Positions 57,882-64,000 of a stretch of 64,000 bases of DNA are shown here, one piece after another (position 1 is the stretch's first letter; every line of letters begins with the position of its first letter). Location: positions 1,426,001-1,490,000 of the forward strand of contig NC_009659.1 of the NCBI RefSeq assembly GCF_000013625.1, read 5' to 3'. The notes below the pieces were generated by a model. That model searched no databases. It was not told the DNA's origin and worked only from the letters and a program-made list of their open reading frames with translations. Position numbers and translations under genes: made by a program. This DNA comes from Janthinobacterium sp. Marseille. Its GTDB lineage: Bacteria; Pseudomonadota; Gammaproteobacteria; Burkholderiales; Burkholderiaceae_D.

Positions 57882-59342
57882 ATGCAATACATTTCCACTC
57901 GCGGCCTGGCGCCGGCGCTATCGTTTTCTGAAATTTTGCTGGGCGGTTTGGCGCCTGATGGTGGCTTGTATCTGCCTGAGACTTACCCGCAGGTCAGTGA
58001 CGCCGAACTCGATGCCTGGCGCACCTTGTCCTACGCCGACCTGGCTTACGAAGTGCTGCGCAAGTTCGCGACCGATATTCCGGACGCCGACCTCAAGGCG
58101 CTGGTACATAAAACCTATACTGCGGATGTCTACCGCAATGTGCGCCATGGCGAAGAAGCCGCGCGCATCACGCCTTTGCGTACGGTAGAAGAGAAAAACG
58201 GCAGCAAGCTGGTCTTGCAAGCCTTGTCGAACGGCCCGACGCTCGCCTTCAAGGATATGGCGATGCAATTGCTCGGCAATCTGTTCGAATACACATTGGC
58301 CAAGAACCATGCGGAGTTGAATATTTTCGGCGCTACTTCGGGCGATACCGGTAGTGCGGCGGAATATGCGATGCGCGGCAAGAAGGGCATACGTGTCTTC
58401 ATGCTGTCGCCGCACAAGAAGATGAGCGCCTTCCAGACTGCGCAAATGTTCAGCCTGCAAGACCCGAATATTTTCAATATTGCGGTGGAAGGCGTATTCG
58501 ACGATTGCCAGGACATGGTCAAGGCGGTGTCGAATGATCACGGCTTCAAGCAACAGCAAAAAATCGGTACCGTGAATTCGATCAACTGGGCGCGTGTCGT
58601 GGCGCAAGTGATTTACTACTTCCGCGGTTACCTGAGCGCGACCACCAGCAATGAACAAAAAGTATCGTTCACCGTACCATCGGGTAATTTCGGCAATATC
58701 TGCGCAGGCCATATCGCACGCATGATGGGCTTGCCTATCGATAAGCTGGTCGCAGCGACCAATGAAAACGATGTGCTGGATGAGTTCTTCCGCACCGGCG
58801 TGTATCGCGTCCGTAAATCGGCCGAAACTTATCACACCACCAGCCCGAGCATGGATATCAGCAAGGCGTCCAACTTCGAGCGCTTCGTCTATGATTTGCT
58901 GGGCCGCGATGGCGACCGCGTGCGTGCCTTGTTCCAGAAAGTGGAAACGCATGGCGGCTTCGATCTGTCCGGCAAGCCGGGCAGCGATGGCGACGAATTC
59001 AAGGATATTGCGAAGTTTGGTTTTGCTTCCGGCAAATCAACGCATAGCGACCGCGTTGCCACCATCCGTGACTTGCAAAACAAGTACGAACTGATGATAG
59101 ACACGCATACGGCCGATGGCGTCAAGGTCGCGCGCGAACACATGACGCCCGGCGTCACCATGATCGTGCTGGAAACCGCCTTGCCGGCCAAATTCAATGA
59201 AACCATACGGGAAGCACTGGGACGTGACGCTGATCGTCCTGCCGGTTTTGAAAATATTGAAGACTTGCCGCAACGTTTTGAAGTGATGCCGGCCGATGTC
59301 GAACAGATGAAAACATTCATCGCCCGTCATACCGGCTTGTAA
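57882..59342 (+). CDS. thrC: Threonine synthase
   Basis: A 486-residue PLP enzyme that converts O-phosphohomoserine to threonine. MQYISTRGLAPALSF is the conserved family start, PLP Lys124 is in PTLAFKDMAMQLL, and the serine/threonine-rich loop is FGATSGDTGSAAEYA. It is of the long (class II) type. I chose ATG 57882; an in-frame ATG at 57825 would add 19 residues without family likeness, and neither has a clear ribosome-binding site. It follows hom in the threonine pathway. Confidence 0.95.
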   Translation: MQYISTRGLAPALSFSEILLGGLAPDGGLYLPETYPQVSDAELDAWRTLSYADLAYEVLRKFATDIPDADLKALVHKTYTADVYRNVRHGEEAARITPLRTVEEKNGSKLVLQALSNGPTLAFKDMAMQLLGNLFEYTLAKNHAELNIFGATSGDTGSAAEYAMRGKKGIRVFMLSPHKKMSAFQTAQMFSLQDPNIFNIAVEGVFDDCQDMVKAVSNDHGFKQQQKIGTVNSINWARVVAQVIYYFRGYLSATTSNEQKVSFTVPSGNFGNICAGHIARMMGLPIDKLVAATNENDVLDEFFRTGVYRVRKSAETYHTTSPSMDISKASNFERFVYDLLGRDGDRVRALFQKVETHGGFDLSGKPGSDGDEFKDIAKFGFASGKSTHSDRVATIRDLQNKYELMIDTHTADGVKVAREHMTPGVTMIVLETALPAKFNETIREALGRDADRPAGFENIEDLPQRFEVMPADVEQMKTFIARHTGL

Positions 59343-59444
59343 TACCAGGATTGCTACGGCCTGGCCGTAGCCGTCGCTGTACCGGGCAAGCGGAGCAGAG
59401 TGCTTCCGCTTACAATCGTTCCATGATCCATTATCGAGCCCAGC

Positions 59445-60686
59445 ATGACTGAACCCAAACCAATGTTGAGTGTGGCTGAAGCCCTGGCCTTCCTGCTTTC
59501 CTCTGCCAAAAAAATTACCGAGACTGAAACCCTGGCGACACTGGATGCGAATGGCCGCGTCCTGGCCGTTGCCCAGGAGTCGCAACTGAATGTGCCGCCA
59601 GTCGATAACACATCCATGGATGGTTACGCTGTGCGTGCTGCTGATTGCGTCAGTGGTGAGGCGGTCTTGCGTGTCAGCCAGCGCATACCGGCCGGCCATG
59701 TCGGTCAGCCATTAGAGGCAGGTTGTGCCGCGCGTATTTTTACCGGCGCCATGATCCCGCAAGGTGCAGATGCCGTTGTCATGCAGGAAGTCTGCGTCGC
59801 ATCCAAAGGTGCGGACGGCGACCTGGTTACGGTCAAACACAATCCGGCCTCGGGCGAATGGATACGCCGTGCGGGTGAGGATATCCGCGCCGGCAGCACC
59901 ATACTGACTGCAGGCCAGCGCTTGCGCGCGCAAGAGCTCGGCTTGGCCGCTTCGGTCGGCTTGGCGCAAATACCAGTCGTGCGCAAGTTGCGGGTTGCCG
60001 TCTTCTTTACCGGTGACGAACTGGCGATGCCGGGTGAAGTTCTGAAACCGGGTGCTATCTACAATTCCAATCGCTTCACATTGCGTGGCCTGCTGGAAAA
60101 CCTCGGCTGTGAAATCAGCGATTTCGGCATCGTGCCGGACACGCTGGCAGCGACCCGTGACACCTTGCGCCGTGCTGCAGCTGAAAACGATCTGATCATT
60201 ACTTCCGGTGGTGTTTCGGTCGGTGAAGAGGATCACATCAAACCTGCGGTCGAAGCCGAAGGTCATCTGAATATGTGGCAAATCGCGGTGAAGCCGGGCA
60301 AGCCGCTGGCGTTCGGCGAAGTGAATCGCAGTGCCAAGGATGGTACTGCTTACTTCCTCGGCTTACCGGGTAATCCGGTGTCGAGTTTCGTTACCTTCAT
60401 GCTGTTTGTGCGACCATTCATCCTGCGCCTGCAAGGTGTGGAAAATGTAGCGCCCAAGGCTTACCCTATGCGTGCCGATTTCAATCTGAACAAGGCCGAC
60501 AAGCGCAACGAATTCTTGCGTGCGAAGATTAATGACCAGGGCGGCCTGGATTTATTCCCTAACCAGAGTTCGGGTGTACTGACTTCTACCGTATGGGGCG
60601 ACGGCCTGATCGATCATCCGCCTGGCAAGACCATAGCGGCTGGCGATACCGTGCGCTTTATTTCATTCAGCGATTTGATGTACTGA
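59445..60686 (+). CDS. moeA: Molybdopterin molybdenumtransferase MoeA
   Basis: A 413-residue enzyme that inserts molybdate into adenylated molybdopterin. Domain order is MoeA_N with PVDNTSMDGYAVRAAD and FTGAMIPQGADAVVMQE, the MoCF-binding core with FFTGDEL, PGAIYNSNRFTL and TSGGVSVGEEDH, FLGLPGNPVSSFVTF, and a C-terminal beta-barrel. It is followed seven bases later by moaD, so moeA-moaD-moaE form an operon. Confidence 0.97.
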   Translation: MTEPKPMLSVAEALAFLLSSAKKITETETLATLDANGRVLAVAQESQLNVPPVDNTSMDGYAVRAADCVSGEAVLRVSQRIPAGHVGQPLEAGCAARIFTGAMIPQGADAVVMQEVCVASKGADGDLVTVKHNPASGEWIRRAGEDIRAGSTILTAGQRLRAQELGLAASVGLAQIPVVRKLRVAVFFTGDELAMPGEVLKPGAIYNSNRFTLRGLLENLGCEISDFGIVPDTLAATRDTLRRAAAENDLIITSGGVSVGEEDHIKPAVEAEGHLNMWQIAVKPGKPLAFGEVNRSAKDGTAYFLGLPGNPVSSFVTFMLFVRPFILRLQGVENVAPKAYPMRADFNLNKADKRNEFLRAKINDQGGLDLFPNQSSGVLTSTVWGDGLIDHPPGKTIAAGDTVRFISFSDLMY

Positions 60687-60693
60687 TAGTGAT

Positions 60694-60951
60694 ATGAATA
60701 TTCAACTTCGATTTTTTGCCAGCGTACGTGAAGCGCTGAAGGTGGCCCAAGAGTCTGTCACCGTACCTGCCACAGTCAAAACCGTTGGCGATGTGCGTGC
60801 TTTCCTGCGTGAGCGCGGCGGCGTATGGGCGGAAGTGCTGGCGGATGGACGTCCGCTTCGTATGGCCTACAATCAGGAAATGACAGGTGCTGACACCGAG
60901 ATCGAAGACGGCAGTGAAGTTGCTTTCTTCCCTCCGGTAACCGGCGGTTGA
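60694..60951 (+). CDS. moaD: Molybdopterin synthase sulfur carrier subunit MoaD
   Basis: An 85-residue ubiquitin-like sulfur carrier ending in the Gly-Gly tail (PPVTGG) that is thiocarboxylated before sulfur transfer. QLRFFASVREAL at the start is typical. It lies between moeA and moaE. Confidence 0.95.
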   Translation: MNIQLRFFASVREALKVAQESVTVPATVKTVGDVRAFLRERGGVWAEVLADGRPLRMAYNQEMTGADTEIEDGSEVAFFPPVTGG

Positions 60952-60969
60952 TCAGACGGAGCAGAGCAC

Positions 60970-61443
60970 ATGCCAGTACGTGTACAAACTGAAAATTTCG
61001 ATGTCAGCCATGAAGTCGCTGCCTTGCGTGCGCATAGCCCGCAGGTCGGTGCCGTCGTGACCTTTATTGGTACCGTGCGCGATATGAATGACGGTTCCAG
61101 CGTGGCCGAGATGGAGCTCGAACACTATCCCGGCATGACCGAAAAAGCCCTGCAAAACATCGTGGAGCAGGCGAAGGCGCGCTGGCCTATTTTTGATGCA
61201 TTGGTGATCCATCGCATCGGGCCTTTGCTGCCATTGGAGCAAATCGTGCTGGTGGCTGTGACTTCGGCCCATCGCGGCGAAGCGTTCTCCGCCTGTGAAT
61301 TCATTATCGATTACCTGAAAACCGATGCGCCGTTCTGGAAGAAAGAACAAACGCCGCAAGGTGCGCGCTGGGTTGATGCCCGTACTACCGATGACACGGC
61401 CTTGGCCAAATGGAAACAGCCGTCAACAGGTGCGGAAAAATGA
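60970..61443 (+). CDS. moaE: Molybdopterin synthase catalytic subunit MoaE
   Basis: A 157-residue subunit that converts precursor Z (cPMP) to molybdopterin with MoaD. GAVVTFIGTVRDMNDGSSVAEMELEHYPGMTE, HRIGPLLPLEQIVLVAVTSAHRGEAF and APFWKKEQ (active-site Lys) are intact. It overlaps crcB by four bases (ATGA), suggesting coupled translation. Confidence 0.96.
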   Translation: MPVRVQTENFDVSHEVAALRAHSPQVGAVVTFIGTVRDMNDGSSVAEMELEHYPGMTEKALQNIVEQAKARWPIFDALVIHRIGPLLPLEQIVLVAVTSAHRGEAFSACEFIIDYLKTDAPFWKKEQTPQGARWVDARTTDDTALAKWKQPSTGAEK

Positions 61444-61814
61444 GTTGGCTCGCGGTCGGTCTTGGCGCAGCGCTGGGTGCCTGGCTGCGTTGGGGGCTGA
61501 GCATCTGGTTCAACGCGGTAAATAACCATGTACCGGTCGGCACCCTGGCGGCCAACCTGGTTGGTGGTTACCTGGTCGGGCTTGCCGTCGCATTCTTTTC
61601 CGGCCATCCGGGTGTGCCACCGGAATGGCGTTTATTTGCCGTTACCGGCTTTCTCGGCGGCCTCACCACTTTCTCCACCTTCTCGGCTGAAGCCGTACTA
61701 TTGCTGCAGCGTGGCGACTATATGTGGGCGCTGGCGCATACCGCGCTGCACCTGATAGGTTCGATTGCCTGCTGTATTGCCGGTTTTGCCACCTATCGCG
61801 CATTCGCTGCATAG
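61440..61814 (+). CDS. crcB: Fluoride exporter CrcB/FluC
   Basis: A 124-residue four-helix membrane protein that forms a dual-topology fluoride channel. GAALGAWLRWGLSIWFN, GTLAANLVGGYLVGLAVAFF, and TGFLGGLTTFSTFSAEAVLLLQRG carry the family Asn and the Phe/Thr track. I chose ATG 61440, overlapping moaE as ATGA. No fluoride riboswitch is apparent, since it lies within the moa operon. Confidence 0.94.
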   Translation: MSWLAVGLGAALGAWLRWGLSIWFNAVNNHVPVGTLAANLVGGYLVGLAVAFFSGHPGVPPEWRLFAVTGFLGGLTTFSTFSAEAVLLLQRGDYMWALAHTALHLIGSIACCIAGFATYRAFAA

Positions 61815-61916
61815 ACTACTATTGACTCTGTCGGTTGCATTTTGCCGGTCCGCCTCGCCTAAAGTCCCGATTCACCCCCTTATTCAGGGGCTGCTGCAGT
61901 TATTCCGGAATCCCTG

Positions 61917-61944
61917 CTTGAAAAGTAGTTGCCTGACCCAATTT
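61917..61944 (+). promoter_or_regulatory. Sigma-32 (heat-shock) type promoter of clpB
   Basis: CTTGAAA (61917-61923), 13-base spacer, CCCAATTT (61937-61944). Compared with the sigma-32 pattern CTTGAAA-N13/15-CCCCATNT, the -35 is perfect and the -10 differs at one informative position. It ends 37 bases before the clpB ATG. Confidence 0.8.
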
Positions 61945-61981
61945 TCTTTCCATTAATGAATTTTTCTTTGGAGAGTATGCA

Positions 61982-64000
61982 ATGCGTCTCGATAAACTAA
62001 CCACCAAGCTGCAGGAAGCGCTCGCTGATGCGCAAAGCCATGCAGTAGGCAACGATAATCAATATATAGAACCGGTACACGTGCTGGTCGCCCTGTTAAG
62101 CCAGGACGACAGCAGCACGCGCTCGCTGTTGCAACGTGCCGGTGCCAACATCAATGGCATGACCACTGCGCTACGCAGTGCACTCGATCGCCTGCCCAAG
62201 GTCTCCGGCACCGGCGGTGAAGTGCAGATCGGGCGTGACCTCAGTTCGCTGTTGAACCTGGCGGACAAAGAATCACAAATGCATGGCGACCAGTTCATCG
62301 CCACTGAAATGGTCTTGCTGGCGCTGACTGAAGATAAGTCAGAGGCAGGCAAGATTGCACGTGAAAACGGCTTGACGCGCAAGGCGCTGGAAGCCGCGAT
62401 CAAGGCTGTGCGCGGCAGTTCAAAAGTGGATTCGGCGGATGGCGAAGGCCAGCGCGAAGCCCTGAAAAAATACACGCTGGACCTGACCGAGCGCGCCCGT
62501 ATCGGCAAGCTGGATCCGGTTATCGGTCGTGACGATGAAATCCGTCGCGCGATTCAGGTATTGCAACGTCGCTCGAAAAACAATCCGGTCTTGATCGGTG
62601 AGCCTGGCGTCGGTAAAACCGCCATCGTCGAAGGCCTGGCGCAACGTATCGTCAACGGCGAAGTACCGGACAGCCTGAAAGGCAAACGCGTGCTATCGCT
62701 GGATATGGCTTCACTGTTGGCCGGCGCCAAGTATCGCGGCGAATTCGAAGAACGCCTGAAAGCGGTACTCACCGAACTGGCCGAGGATGAAGGGCAGACC
62801 ATCGTCTTCATCGATGAAATGCATACGCTGGTAGGTGCAGGCAAGGCTGAAGGCGCGATGGATGCAGGCAATATGCTCAAGCCGGCATTGGCACGTGGTG
62901 AGCTGCACTGCGTCGGCGCCACCACGCTGGATGAGTACCGCAAATACATCGAAAAGGATGCAGCACTGGAACGTCGCTTCCAGAAAATCATCGTGGCTGA
63001 ACCGACGGTGGAAGCAACCATTGCCATCCTGCGCGGTTTGCAGGAAAAGTATGAGCTGCATCATGGCGTTGATATTACTGATCCGGCTATCGTCGCAGCG
63101 GCTGAATTGTCGCATCGCTACATTACTGACCGCTTCTTGCCGGACAAGGCGATCGACCTGATCGATGAGGCTGCATCCAAGATCAAGATAGAACTCGATT
63201 CCAAGCCGGAAGTAATGGACAAGCTGGACCGTCGCGTCATCCAGCTGAAGATTGAGCGTGAAGCCATCAAGAAAGAAAAAGATGAAGCTTCGCAAAAACG
63301 CCTGGCCCTGATCGAGGAAGAGATAGAACGCCTGGGTCGAGAGTATGCGGATCTGGAAGAAATCTGGAAAGCCGAGAAATCATCGGCGCAGGGCAGCCAG
63401 CACATCAAGGAAGAAATTGAAAAAGTGCGTCTGCAAATGGAAGAGGCAACGCGCAAGAGTGACTGGCAGCGTGTCTCTGAATTGCAGTACAGCACCTTGC
63501 CGCAACTGGAAGCACAACTGAAAAATGCGGTGAAGGGCGAAGTGTCGGCAGGCAAACCGCAATTGGTGCGGACCCAGGTTGGCGCTGAAGAAATTGCCGA
63601 GGTCGTATCACGTGCCACCGGTATTCCGGTTTCACGCATGATGACCGGCGAGCGCGAGAAATTATTGCAGATGGAAGATGCGCTGCATAAGCGCGTGGTT
63701 GGCCAGCATGAAGCGATTGTCGCGGTGTCGGATGCGATCCGTCGCTCGCGTGCCGGCCTGGGTGACCCTGATCGGCCATATGGTTCCTTCATGTTCCTCG
63801 GACCTACCGGTGTCGGTAAGACCGAGCTGTGCAAGGCGCTGGCTTCCTTCATGTTCGATACCGAGGATTCGCTGATTCGCATCGATATGAGTGAATTCAT
63901 GGAGAAGCATTCGGTTGCCCGCCTGATCGGTGCACCACCTGGTTATGTCGGCTACGAAGAGGGCGGTTACCTGACCGAAGCGGTACGGCGCAAACCGTAC
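61982..64000 (+). CDS. clpB: ATP-dependent disaggregase ClpB (3' end outside window)
   Basis: The first 673 codons of a Hsp100 disaggregase that resolves aggregates with DnaK. The ClpN domain (1-145), NBD1 with Walker A GEPGVGKT at 206-213 and [11 protein letters not shown], the coiled-coil M-domain (about 400-530), and NBD2 with Walker A GPTGVGKT at 607-614 are present. The M-domain identifies ClpB over ClpA/ClpC. GGAGAG precedes the ATG. A heat-shock-type promoter lies upstream. The gene runs off the window end. Confidence 0.97.
   Translation, partial: MRLDKLTTKLQEALADAQSHAVGNDNQYIEPVHVLVALLSQDDSSTRSLLQRAGANINGMTTALRSALDRLPKVSGTGGEVQIGRDLSSLLNLADKESQMHGDQFIATEMVLLALTEDKSEAGKIARENGLTRKALEAAIKAVRGSSKVDSADGEGQREALKKYTLDLTERARIGKLDPVIGRDDEIRRAIQVLQRRSKNNPVLIGEPGVGKTAIVEGLAQRIVNGEVPDSLKGKRVLSLDMASLLAGAKYRGEFEERLKAVLTELAEDEGQTIVFIDEMHTLVGAGKAEGAMDAGNMLKPALARGELHCVGATTLDEYRKYIEKDAALERRFQKIIVAEPTVEATIAILRGLQEKYELHHGVDITDPAIVAAAELSHRYITDRFLPDKAIDLIDEAASKIKIELDSKPEVMDKLDRRVIQLKIEREAIKKEKDEASQKRLALIEEEIERLGREYADLEEIWKAEKSSAQGSQHIKEEIEKVRLQMEEATRKSDWQRVSELQYSTLPQLEAQLKNAVKGEVSAGKPQLVRTQVGAEEIAEVVSRATGIPVSRMMTGEREKLLQMEDALHKRVVGQHEAIVAVSDAIRRSRAGLGDPDRPYGSFMFLGPTGVGKTELCKALASFMFDTEDSLIRIDMSEFMEKHSVARLIGAPPGYVGYEEGGYLTEAVRRKPY

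Overview
The window is 64 kb of bacterial chromosome with moderate GC content and almost no non-coding space. Gene content and order suggest a betaproteobacterium of the Burkholderiales, most likely Oxalobacteraceae (Herminiimonas or Janthinobacterium type). Pointers are a PriB between rpsF and rpsR, a BamC gene after dapA, a Burkholderiales-type porin, Bug-family (TctC) transport proteins, and hom-thrC-moeA-moaD-moaE-crcB-clpB in one run. This assignment is inference from recognised proteins, not from a database search. I saw no rRNA, tRNA, insertion sequence, prophage or CRISPR array.

Layout. 1-1.1 kb: end of the iron-sulfur assembly cluster (hscA 3' part, fdx, iscX). 1.2-8.3 kb: glycine-zipper protein, lysS, prfB with its programmed frameshift, an unknown lipoprotein, recJ and an RpfE-like gene. 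8.5-13.7 kb: lolC, lolD, a TatD nuclease and comEC. 13.9-17.3 kb: pyrG, eno, ftsB. 17.4-28.4 kb: redox and proteostasis genes (hslO, htpX), a ferritin-like protein, hydrolases, a PHP phosphatase, yciO, an M50 protease, dapA, bamC and an MBL hydrolase. 28.5-34.5 kb: a low-complexity lipoprotein, the ribosomal oxygenase roxA, slyD, a secreted unknown and mutS. 34.7-42.2 kb: an accessory catabolic island with a GntR regulator, tctC-tctB-tctA, an alpha/beta hydrolase, a porin and a fumarylacetoacetate-hydrolase-family enzyme. 42.3-49.8 kb: rhlE, suhB, trmJ, lexA, rpsF-priB-rpsR-rplI and dnaB. 49.9-54.8 kb: phosphate transport (DUF47 protein, pit), a PIN-PhoH ATPase, bcp and an Mth938-like protein. 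55-64 kb: alaA, hom, thrC, molybdopterin genes moeA-moaD-moaE, crcB and the first 673 codons of clpB, which runs off the window.

Most of the window is core metabolism and information processing. The part that looks specialised is the 34.7-42.2 kb island. Its porin, periplasmic binding protein, tripartite carrier and two hydrolases form a plausible path from outer membrane to cytosol for one organic acid. An identical 15-base sequence overlaps the -35 box of two well-formed promoters there, one for tctC and one for the oppositely oriented FAH-family gene. This suggests that the GntR protein, or another single factor, controls both as one regulon. The substrate is unknown.

Other signals worth attention are a perfect 18-bp palindrome with a second copy of part of it upstream of the low-complexity lipoprotein, a possible leaderless dnaB mRNA, a hairpin leader before rpsF, tandem SOS boxes at lexA, a heat-shock-type promoter at clpB, and a small lipoprotein built of LEA-like 11-residue repeats.
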